From Flavobacteriaceae bacterium (GTDB taxonomy: Bacteria > Bacteroidota > Bacteroidia > Flavobacteriales > Flavobacteriaceae), in assembly GCA_016763715.1 (NCBI GenBank), contig JAESTG010000392.1, forward strand, positions 1-6,197: a stretch of 6,197 nucleotides of DNA. Direction: 5' to 3'. Positions 1 to 6,197 of the stretch are shown one piece after another. Each line of letters begins with the position of its first letter. Positions within the stretch are counted from its first letter, which is position 1. A program made the translations under genes and the position numbers. The notes beneath the pieces are model-generated. The model had not been told where the DNA came from. It saw only the letters and a program-made list of their open reading frames with translations, and did no database searches.

Positions 1-23
1 ATATTATTATAAATATCTGTTTT

Positions 24-48
24 AAGAAAGGGGGTTTTTCCTTTTTTT
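24..48 (+). terminator. Possible intrinsic terminator of an upstream gene
   Basis: The arm AAGAAAGG (24-31) can pair with CCTTTTTT (40-47) through one G-U pair, around a loop of GGGTTTTT. The T run doubles as the 3' arm and the U tract. It would end transcription of a gene lying left of the window. The stem is mostly A-U, so its strength is doubtful. The rest of 1-223 is full of stops in all frames and shows no gene; a 7-bp inverted repeat (ACTTGAA at 69-75, TTCAAGT at 104-110) is probably chance. Confidence 0.35.
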
Positions 49-223
49 CTCATGATTAATTTTCCTTAACTTGAAGCGAATTAATAAACTACGAAAATGA
101 TTTTTCAAGTATTACGCTAAATGCAAAGCTTAATTATCTTAGATTTCTATTCAATTAAACATTAATTTACAATTTGAATACACCAAAATTTTTAAAATAA
201 AACTCTTTATTTAACTTTAGACT

Positions 224-1348
224 ATGTCAAATCCATTCAGCAATACTCACGAATTACCTCATTTAAGAATAAATATATTTGGAAATTGTAACATCCGATG
301 TATATATTGTCCTCCATGGGGTGAGAATGGTTACACTATAGCTAAAGATGTGGATGCAGAAACCTTGAAAGGAATGCTCAAGACCTTGGCTAATGAGGGA
401 TTTAAGGTTGTCAAGTTTACGGGAGGGGAACCAACGTTGCGTAAGGATATTTTTGATTTAATTAGGCTAGCATCTGACTTATTCTCTGATGTTAGGGTAA
501 TTACAAATGGATGGAATTTAATTAAGATTACCCCCGAATTGAAATTAAGTGGAGTAACTGTTTTGGAAGTTAGTCTAGATGCAGTAGAGGAAAAAACATT
601 TAATAAAATGACGCAAACAACTGACCTTTTTAAGAACGTTATATCTGGTTTGTGGAAATGTAAAGAACTAGAAATCCCTATTCTAATCAACATGGTTGTT
701 ACCAAGGCTAATATTAATCAAATATTACCGATGGTCGAATTTGGTGAAAAATTTGGTAACTGCCTTATTAAAATGCTTGAACTTGTTTATTACGAATTTC
801 CTGGATATAAGTTTTGGAAAGAACATTTTATATCTATGGATGAAGTTATCGAATTGCTTAACAACAAAAATGAAGGAGTTGATTGGCTTTACCCCCCTGG
901 AGGAGTTGGGTCTCCAATGAAAATATATGAATTCAAAAATAAATCTAAGATTATCGTTAAAGATGGTCGAGTAGGCTCAACTTACGCGGATATTTGTAAT
1001 GGATGCTCCATGTTTCCTTGTCAAGATGGTTTATATGGCTTATCCCTAACTACGGATGGTTTGCTAAAAATGTGTAAACATCGTCCAGATTTACATATAC
1101 CACTTGTTGAAGAAAACAATAATCGAGGAAATGTAGAAGACGATATCAAAAAAGGAATTCAGAAAATGAAAGAGAGGTATAAAAGCCTTTATTTTTTGGA
1201 AGGATGGAAACCTGATGTTGCGGAAGAACAGTCAAAAACAAAAATTGTAAAAGCTGAACATGACGTCATCAAATGGTATAGAAAAAAGGAATATGGAGAA
1301 AATCCTTTTCTTAATTTAATTGATGATGATATTCCAATTGATGAATAG
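224..1348 (+). CDS. MoaA-like radical SAM enzyme with C-terminal auxiliary Fe-S cysteines
   Basis: A 374-residue radical SAM protein, predicted cytosolic. The SAM-binding [4Fe-4S] motif CxxxCxYC is at C22, C26 and C29, in the MoaA-style context LRINIFGNCNIRCIYC. GGEP at 67-70, followed by TLRKD, matches MoaA's GGEPLLR and binds the SAM amino group. ITNGWNL (93-99) and EVSLDA (115-120) are the expected later barrel strands. Near the C-terminus C258, C261, C266 and C284 surround LSLTTDG (273-279), recalling the MoaA segment where three cysteines (C-x2-C-x13-C) bind a second cluster. Here the spacing is C-x2-C-x4-C-x17-C, and the protein ends DIPIDE rather than in the Gly-Gly tail MoaA needs. 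It is therefore probably not the molybdenum-cofactor enzyme but a relative acting on an unknown small molecule or peptide. The start ATG lacks a Shine-Dalgarno; conserved sequence begins about 14 residues in, so this start fits. The tail 300-374 is lysine-rich, charged and unassigned. A viperin-type antiviral enzyme is less likely because of the auxiliary cluster. Confidence 0.88.
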   Translation: MSNPFSNTHELPHLRINIFGNCNIRCIYCPPWGENGYTIAKDVDAETLKGMLKTLANEGFKVVKFTGGEPTLRKDIFDLIRLASDLFSDVRVITNGWNLIKITPELKLSGVTVLEVSLDAVEEKTFNKMTQTTDLFKNVISGLWKCKELEIPILINMVVTKANINQILPMVEFGEKFGNCLIKMLELVYYEFPGYKFWKEHFISMDEVIELLNNKNEGVDWLYPPGGVGSPMKIYEFKNKSKIIVKDGRVGSTYADICNGCSMFPCQDGLYGLSLTTDGLLKMCKHRPDLHIPLVEENNNRGNVEDDIKKGIQKMKERYKSLYFLEGWKPDVAEEQSKTKIVKAEHDVIKWYRKKEYGENPFLNLIDDDIPIDE

Positions 1349-1350
1349 AG

Positions 1351-1377
1351 CATTATCAAATAAATTATTTGATAATG
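1351..1377. repeat. Perfect 11-bp inverted repeat (operator or hairpin)
   Basis: CATTATCAAAT (1351-1361) and ATTTGATAATG (1367-1377) are exact reverse complements around AAATT. An extra A-T pair at 1362/1366 tightens the loop to three bases. It begins two bases after the radical SAM stop codon. No U tract follows, so it is a poor intrinsic terminator. Its right half overlaps the TTGATA of a candidate promoter, so a dimeric regulator could bind it as an operator. An mRNA 3'-end hairpin protecting the radical SAM transcript is the alternative. Confidence 0.6.
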
Positions 1378-1398
1378 TATTAAATTGTTAGCTATAAT
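1369..1398 (+). promoter_or_regulatory. Candidate sigma70-type promoter for the aldehyde dehydrogenase
   Basis: TTGATA (1369-1374; 5 of 6 to TTGACA) and a perfect TATAAT (1393-1398) are 18 bases apart. Transcription would start near 1405 and leave an untranslated leader of about 85 bases before the ATG at 1490. No Bacteroidota-type TAnnTTTG element is visible in this gap. If the host belongs to that phylum, this match may be chance in AT-rich DNA. The -35 box lies within the inverted repeat at 1351-1377. Confidence 0.35.
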
Positions 1399-1489
1399 AA
1401 AAATACAAGAGGTTCATTGAGTTGTTTTCAACGAATTTATGAATCATAATGAAGATAAATAAAATATTTTTTAATCGTAAAACAACAGC

Positions 1490-2913
1490 ATGTCTTTAAA
1501 GCTAAAACCACAAAACCGTAGTAAAATAGAAGTTATTAATCCAGCAACTGGGAGAATAGTCAAAACATATCCCATTGGAGACAAAAACCTAGTCAATTCT
1601 GTTGTAAGCTCAGCAATCGAAGGATTTCAAATATGGAAAAAAACATCGACTGAGGAAAGAGCTAAGATTATGCGTTTAGCCGCTAATTTGGTTAGAAGTA
1701 AAGTAGAGCAATTTGTAGTCATAATAAGTGAAGAAATGGGTAAGACTCATGCCCAAGCAAGATCAGAAACTATGAGTGTGGCTGACCTGATTAATTATTT
1801 TGCAGAGGAAGGTCTAAGAGTAATGGGTGAAGTCCCAAAAATGGATTTATCTAATGAACTTCCACTAATTTTAAAGGAGCCTATTGGTGTTGTAGGCGCA
1901 ATAACCCCATTTAATTACCCTTTAGCCCTTTTGACATGGAAATTAGGTCCAGCTCTAATTACGGGTTGTTCTCTTATTTCTAAACCAGATGAACATGCAC
2001 CTACCTCTGCCATTTTATTGCGAGAAATTTTTTTGGAAGCGGGCTTGCCCGAAAATGTATTTCACGTAATTACAGGGAATGCCGATACTGGTAGGCTTAT
2101 TGTAAATCATCCTGGTATTAATAAAATTGCTTTTACAGGAAGTATAAAAGCTGGAAATGAAGTTTCGATTAATGCAGCTAGAACTGGCAAAAGAGTTACT
2201 TTGAGCTAGGTGGACAATGCCCGGCGATAGTTATGAACGGAGCGGATTTGACAAATGTTATTCCAAGTTTTATTAAACATTCTTTTAATAACGGGGGACA
2301 ATATTGCTATCGAATTAATAGAGCATACATACATGAGGATATTTATGACAAGTTTATGGAGCAATTTATAGATGGGGTAAAAAAGATTAAAGTTGGTATT
2401 GAAGAAGATTGTTCGATGGGACCGCTCTGTAATAGTTCTATTCTGAATAAATCTATTTTACACATAGAAGATGCAGTTGCTAAAGGTGCAAATATTCAAT
2501 TTGGTGGAGAAAAGATAAAAATAGCCAATAGTGATTCAGAGCTCTTTTTTCAACCTACGATAATTGTTAATGCTAATCATGAAATGTTAGTCATGAAAGA
2601 AGAAACTTTTGGGCCAGTAATAGGAATTCAAAAAATAAAGTCCTTAAAAGAAGGAATTCGGTTGGCGAATGATTCTCATTATGGGTTAGCTGCATATGTT
2701 TTCACCCAAGACTCGGGTGTAGGTCTCCAAGCATCAAGAGAATTGGAAGTAGGCTCAGTTTGGGTAAATAATGTAAAGCAAGCGTACTACCTTTGTCCGT
2801 TTGGAGGAGTCAAAGGAAGTGGTCAAGGAAGAGAAAAATCTAAATATGGCTTAGATGAATATCTGAATATTAAAACTATTTATTTAAGTCTTCCTGATAT
2901 TTCCGATTATTAG
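1490..2913 (+). pseudogene. NAD(P)-dependent aldehyde dehydrogenase, broken by one -1 frameshift
   Basis: An aldehyde dehydrogenase (ALDH superfamily) that would oxidise an aldehyde to a carboxylate with NAD(P). Reading from 1490 it stops at 2207-2209 after residue 239 (ending GKRVTLS). The frame beginning GAG at 2203 continues as ELGGQCPAIVMNG and runs to the stop at 2911-2913. Restoring one base gives 474 residues, normal for the family. The first part holds ITPFNYP (138-144, with the oxyanion Asn), KPDEHAP (165-171) and FTGS (215-218). The second holds the nucleophile in GGQYC, then EETFGPV and FGGVKGSG. In the restored protein the base Glu (239) and nucleophile Cys (273) are 34 residues apart, the same as E268-C302 in mammalian ALDH2. 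Thus one base is missing and nothing else. Neither fragment alone should be active, since the base Glu is lost from both. Substrate is not evident. There is no slippery heptamer at the junction, so a recent mutation or a sequencing error is more likely than programmed frameshifting. The start has no Shine-Dalgarno. Confidence 0.88.
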
Positions 2914-3000
2914 GGGTCAAAATATTTATAAAAACACACTTAGAAATTGGTTTTAACTGACTTTTCCCTTTAATAGATAAAAAATCACATCTTTTGAATC

Positions 3001-3006
3001 GGAGGA
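3001..3006 (+). promoter_or_regulatory. Strong Shine-Dalgarno GGAGGA, placed for a mini-ORF
   Basis: GGAGGA is the only obvious Shine-Dalgarno before a gene in this window. It is 6 bases from the ATG at 3013, which opens only the six-codon MNKYGE, but 16 bases from the ATG at 3023 that opens the propeller gene. A stop (TGA 3014-3016) lies just upstream in the propeller frame, so 3023 is the first possible ATG there. Either the mini-ORF couples translation into the gene, or one base too many is present between the two ATGs. Confidence 0.5.
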
Positions 3007-3012
3007 ATTTTC

Positions 3013-3033
3013 ATGAATAAATATGGAGAATAG
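3013..3033 (+). CDS. Six-codon leader mini-ORF overlapping the propeller start
   Basis: This reads MNKYGE then TAG. It has ideal spacing from GGAGGA and overlaps the first codons of the propeller gene (ATG 3023) in another frame. A ribosome stopping at 3033 could restart at 3023, a familiar coupling geometry. A single extra base in the record would also explain it: deleting one base between 3016 and 3022 would fuse 3013 into the propeller frame. No conservation can be assessed here. Confidence 0.25.
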   Translation: MNKYGE

Positions 3034-5749
3034 CTTTCAAGACTTATTAAATTTAGCGGATAAATCGTTTCGATTAGAAGACTATGAAAATGCCTTAAAA
3101 TTATATTTAAGAGCCGGTCTTAAGGTTGTGCAAGAAGACTGGAGTTTCAAATGTTCTGGTAAGATAAGGGGTTTGGTGCTCAATGACGTAGATAATTATG
3201 ATGGCCCAGAAATAATTGTGACATCGGAAGATCATTTTGTCTATGCATTGGGTAAAAATGGAAATTTAAAATGGAAATTTGAGACAGAAGGTTGGGCAAT
3301 GTGTGTGGACATGGCCGATACTAACGATAATAACATGCCTGAGATAATAGTTGGGGCAGATAAAATTTATGTTCTAGACAAGGATGGAGTTTTATTAAAT
3401 GAAGTTAACGTTCAGTCTAGCGTAAATTGCTTAACAATCCAAAGAGATAGTAGAAATAAATTAAAAAAGATAATAGTTGGTCACGAAAATGGACAAATTA
3501 ATTGCTTGGATATTAATGGAAATATTATTTGGACTTATTCTTGTAAGAAACGGATTATTAGCTTATTATCAAATGATATTGATCATGATGGTAACATTGA
3601 GATAGTTGCTGCAACTGAAGAGAAAAAGGTGTATATTCTTACCAATGAAGGTGGACTCAAGGATATATTTGAGTCAGATCATTGGATTCTTAATATTGCG
3701 ACAGCTGACCTATATGATGAAGGTTATCCGAGGTTAGTAATAGCCTCTTTTGAGGGGTCGGTACATGTGTATAAATATGCTAAAACAGCAGCTCTTGAAA
3801 TTAAGCAACACGGTATATTAGGAATGAGTATTTCTCGATTAATATCAGATTCTAAAAGTTATCAGATAATATTGGGTTCCGCGGATAAAGGAGTTTCTAT
3901 TATCGATATAGATGGGAAATTATTATGGAGATTTAATACAAGCTATGGACACAGGGTATTAAGTGTTTCAACTAAAGGAAAAGAAAATAATCAAGTTCAA
4001 ATTGTTGTTGGTGGTGAAGATGGTTTTGTCCATTCGTATTCCTTAGAAGTTCTGCCTGGGCTAGTTCAATCAATTCAAAGCTCTTTTTCCCTTTTAGAGG
4101 GAGTTAATATTTTAAGAATCGGTCTTTCCATTCCAGAATTAGAATTATTAAATACATTCGTCTTAATAGACCCTATTAATCGAAAAGCTTGTTTGGAAGA
4201 GATTGATAATAATATCAATGAAAATAATCTAGAAGAGGCAATTGATTTGCTAATGGAGCTTCGAAAAAATAATGTTGAATTCTGCTGGAATTATAAAACG
4301 GGTGGACGAATATATGCCCTTGACAATTTCAATATAGAGTTGCCTAATTCAAGTTCTGAATATGTCCTAGCAGGATCAGGAGATGGAAACGCATATGCTA
4401 TTAATCTAACTGACGGTTCATTGGAGTGGAAGTTTAAGGCAGATAAAGCGGTTCGCGGAGTAAGTTCAGGTATTCTTTCAGAGACAAATCAATTTCCTAA
4501 CATTGTCATTGGTTCAGTAGATCGAGATGGCAATAATGGTAATGTATACATGCTTGATTATAAAGGAACTCCAATATGGAATTTTCAAACGCAAGATTGG
4601 GTTCTATATACTAAAATTGCTTGTGTAAATGGGGATGGCATTAAAGAAGTTCTTTATGGTTCTGATGGACATTATGTTGGAATGCTTAATAGTAGCGGAC
4701 AACTCATATGGAAATGTATGGTGGGTGATAGGGTTCGTGCTGTGACCTTCGGCGATATTAACAAAGATGGTATAAATGAAACTATTATCGGTTCCGATGA
4801 TAAAAATGTGTATATAATTGACGCTAATGGTCAAGTACTTAATTCATTCCAGGTTCCACATTGGATTTTGACTATTGAAGTTAAGGATATCGATAACGAT
4901 GGGGAATCTGAAATTATGGTAGGGACAGAAGATGGTTTTCTTTATGTTTACTCTCATTCAGGGAATCTAAAATGGAGTTATAAAACTGGGCATTGGATAG
5001 CAGCTTTAAGTACGTTTCAAGATAAAAAAACTGGCGAATGTTTTATCGTAATTGGCTCCGCTGATCGTTGGATTTACTGCCTGAATAATTTGGGAATAAT
5101 GGTCTGGACTTTTGAAACTTCTGCGAGAGTGAGGACTATTATGGCATGCGATAATGATGAAAGTATTAATATTATATTTGGATCATATGATAACCATATT
5201 TACAATTTTAAAATTTGTAAAAAGAACAAACTTGATGAAAAGGAACGAGTTATTAAATCAAAACTGAGTTCACATTCTAAGAGCGACTTAGGAAAGATAT
5301 ACACTCACGAATTAAATACACTAAGAGCTTTTTCGTGTGATTTAACTGATGATATTAGTATCTTATTAAGCAAGTTTCGTAGCGATAAATCTGAACTGGT
5401 TAAAATTTATGCAGCGTCCAAATTGATTAAAATTATTAAAGGAGACAGTTCTGAAATATTAAAAGAAATCTCCATCTTTTTAATAAATATCGATGATATT
5501 CAATTGAGATTATTATGGAAATCCGAATTTTACAAGTTGCCAATTGCTAGAAAAGAAGTATTACTCATAGAAATGATTGAAGCTATTGATTCCGACTTTG
5601 AGTCTAAAGCAAAGACGGTGATTGAAATTATTCACTGTATTTCGACAATAACTAAGGATTGTCGACTATTAAAGGATAGAGCTCTAGAAAAATTCCAAAC
5701 TCTCAATAACTCATGGATTTTGTTCGAATTAGACCGACTTAGAAAATGA
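3023..5749 (+). CDS. Double beta-propeller protein (PQQ/FG-GAP-like) with helical linkers and C-terminal domain
   Basis: A 908-residue protein with no signal peptide or membrane segment, so predicted cytosolic. Residues 1-37 are helical (TPR-like LEDYENALKLYLRAG). Residues 38-340 hold about seven propeller blades of the type strand-DxDxDG-EIIVGS-xxxYxLxxxGxxxWxF. Residues 343-417 are helical and contain LEEAIDLLMELRKNN (403-417), which resembles the N-terminal helix. Residues 420-730 hold about seven more blades, and 735-908 are helical, perhaps HEAT-like. The protein is therefore a duplicated helix-propeller unit plus a tail. Calcium-loop-like motifs, as in FG-GAP/VCBS repeats, include DVDNYDG (55-61), DIDHDG (185-190), DINKDG (578-583) and DIDNDG (622-627). 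Blades W-K-F/W-N-F resemble PQQ-like repeats, but no enzyme active site is seen. The role is inferred to be ligand or protein recognition. The next gene begins 29 bases downstream, suggesting one transcript. The blade count is by eye and could be off by one. Confidence 0.85.
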   Translation: MENSFQDLLNLADKSFRLEDYENALKLYLRAGLKVVQEDWSFKCSGKIRGLVLNDVDNYDGPEIIVTSEDHFVYALGKNGNLKWKFETEGWAMCVDMADTNDNNMPEIIVGADKIYVLDKDGVLLNEVNVQSSVNCLTIQRDSRNKLKKIIVGHENGQINCLDINGNIIWTYSCKKRIISLLSNDIDHDGNIEIVAATEEKKVYILTNEGGLKDIFESDHWILNIATADLYDEGYPRLVIASFEGSVHVYKYAKTAALEIKQHGILGMSISRLISDSKSYQIILGSADKGVSIIDIDGKLLWRFNTSYGHRVLSVSTKGKENNQVQIVVGGEDGFVHSYSLEVLPGLVQSIQSSFSLLEGVNILRIGLSIPELELLNTFVLIDPINRKACLEEIDNNINENNLEEAIDLLMELRKNNVEFCWNYKTGGRIYALDNFNIELPNSSSEYVLAGSGDGNAYAINLTDGSLEWKFKADKAVRGVSSGILSETNQFPNIVIGSVDRDGNNGNVYMLDYKGTPIWNFQTQDWVLYTKIACVNGDGIKEVLYGSDGHYVGMLNSSGQLIWKCMVGDRVRAVTFGDINKDGINETIIGSDDKNVYIIDANGQVLNSFQVPHWILTIEVKDIDNDGESEIMVGTEDGFLYVYSHSGNLKWSYKTGHWIAALSTFQDKKTGECFIVIGSADRWIYCLNNLGIMVWTFETSARVRTIMACDNDESINIIFGSYDNHIYNFKICKKNKLDEKERVIKSKLSSHSKSDLGKIYTHELNTLRAFSCDLTDDISILLSKFRSDKSELVKIYAASKLIKIIKGDSSEILKEISIFLINIDDIQLRLLWKSEFYKLPIARKEVLLIEMIEAIDSDFESKAKTVIEIIHCISTITKDCRLLKDRALEKFQTLNNSWILFELDRLRK

Positions 5750-5778
5750 AATCGTAAAATGTCAAAAACTAAATAAAA

Positions 5779-6197
5779 ATGGCTGGAATTCAAGACGAAT
5801 TAAAAATATCTATAAAATATTTCTTAATGACCCCTGAGTTTAAGTTGTCTGACAAGGCGGCTAGAAAAAGGATTCTAATTGATGCATTTGTATATAATAA
5901 TCCAGCGTTAACTGATATAACAATAGAAGGAGAGACTGATGAATTTATTGATCAATTAATATACGAGTTGGACGATTATGGTTGTTTTGATGGAATGCAT
6001 GGCTTAGAAAGAATCATTAAGACTATAACCGAATCAGAGAGTAAAAACATTATAAAAATCGGGAAAGAATTGATTAATAATATTCAATTACAAAACCCAT
6101 GTAAAGAATCAAGTTCGCTAATAAGTGAAGTCGCTAGCAAAGAACCTTCAAGTTTATATGATTTTTTAAAAGATAAATACGACTATGATGATGATAA
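5779..6197 (+). CDS. Putative effector-associated (death-like) domain protein, 3' end cut by window
   Basis: This ORF opens MAGIQDELKISIKYFL and stays open for 139 codons to the window edge. ATG 5779 is the first start after an in-frame TAA (5770-5772) and follows AAATAAAA, without a Shine-Dalgarno. Residues about 4-86 look like a small all-helical domain: a leading helix, then KAARKRILIDAF (26-37), a short turn with ITIEG, FIDQLIYELDDYG, and GLERIIKTI. The order R-x2-L-x2-A, I-x-x-x-G, L-x3-L-x-x-(Y)G, L-x-x-(I/L)-I is the pattern I associate with effector-associated domains (EADs), which join effectors and sensors in bacterial conflict systems through homotypic contacts. This is pattern recognition, not a database match. 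Residues 87-139 are a polar linker ending in an acidic run (KYDYDDD), so a second domain, perhaps the effector (protease, TIR, nuclease or other), would lie beyond the window. The short gap to the propeller gene suggests the two act together. Confidence 0.6.
   Translation, partial: MAGIQDELKISIKYFLMTPEFKLSDKAARKRILIDAFVYNNPALTDITIEGETDEFIDQLIYELDDYGCFDGMHGLERIIKTITESESKNIIKIGKELINNIQLQNPCKESSSLISEVASKEPSSLYDFLKDKYDYDDD

Noticed and set aside
331..705. 124-codon open frame on the - strand
   Set aside because: It lies wholly inside the radical SAM gene, antisense, with no recognisable domain; an overlap artefact.
696..920. 74-codon open frame on the + strand
   Set aside because: Out-of-frame shadow of the radical SAM gene, whose own frame carries all the motifs.
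224..1348. Prokaryotic viperin (antiviral ddhNTP synthase)
   Set aside because: The C-terminal auxiliary cysteine set and GGEPTLR motif point to the MoaA-like side; viperins lack a second cluster.
1421..1432. GTTG-TTTT-CAAC small hairpin
   Set aside because: Only four pairs and flanking bases do not extend it; too weak to call.
2233..2913. Independent short gene starting at ATG 2233
   Set aside because: The frame continues upstream to ELGG at 2203, and the two halves join into a canonical 474-residue dehydrogenase.
4604..4834. 76-codon open frame on the - strand
   Set aside because: Antisense within the second propeller; its open state follows from the repeat codon pattern.
5759..5776. Mini-ORF MSKTK before the EAD-like gene
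   Set aside because: It has no Shine-Dalgarno and is short enough to be chance in AT-rich DNA.

Overview
This is an AT-rich bacterial window with all recognisable genes on the + strand. It reads: radical SAM enzyme, frameshifted aldehyde dehydrogenase, large double beta-propeller protein, and the start of a gene with a possible effector-associated (death-like) adaptor domain that runs off the right edge. Three of the four genes start without a visible Shine-Dalgarno and follow A/T-rich leaders (for example AAATAAAA just before the ATG at 5779). This is the habit of Bacteroidota, so a member of that phylum is my best guess, at low confidence. The one strong Shine-Dalgarno (GGAGGA at 3001) and a sigma70-like promoter near 1369-1398 argue mildly against it.

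Layout. Positions 1-223 hold no gene, only a possible terminator hairpin for something left of the window. Positions 224-1348 encode a MoaA-like radical SAM protein with a second C-terminal cysteine cluster but without MoaA's Gly-Gly tail. The 141-base gap that follows carries a perfect 11-bp inverted repeat, overlapped by a plausible promoter. Positions 1490-2913 hold an NAD(P)-dependent aldehyde dehydrogenase, intact in every motif but broken by a single -1 frameshift at about 2203, exactly before the catalytic ELGG motif. After a 109-base gap, 3023-5749 encodes a 908-residue protein: helix pair, propeller, helix pair, propeller, helical C-terminal domain, with several calcium-loop-like DxDxDG motifs and no signal peptide. 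Only 29 bases later a gene starts at 5779 and is cut by the window end.

How they may work together. The close spacing of the propeller gene and the last gene suggests co-transcription. A cytosolic multi-propeller protein beside a death-like/effector-associated domain resembles the sensor/adaptor logic of bacterial conflict (anti-phage or suicide) systems. The radical SAM enzyme and the dehydrogenase could be the modifying chemistry of the same cassette or merely neighbours; the sequence alone does not settle this. No mobile element, tRNA, rRNA or CRISPR array is visible.
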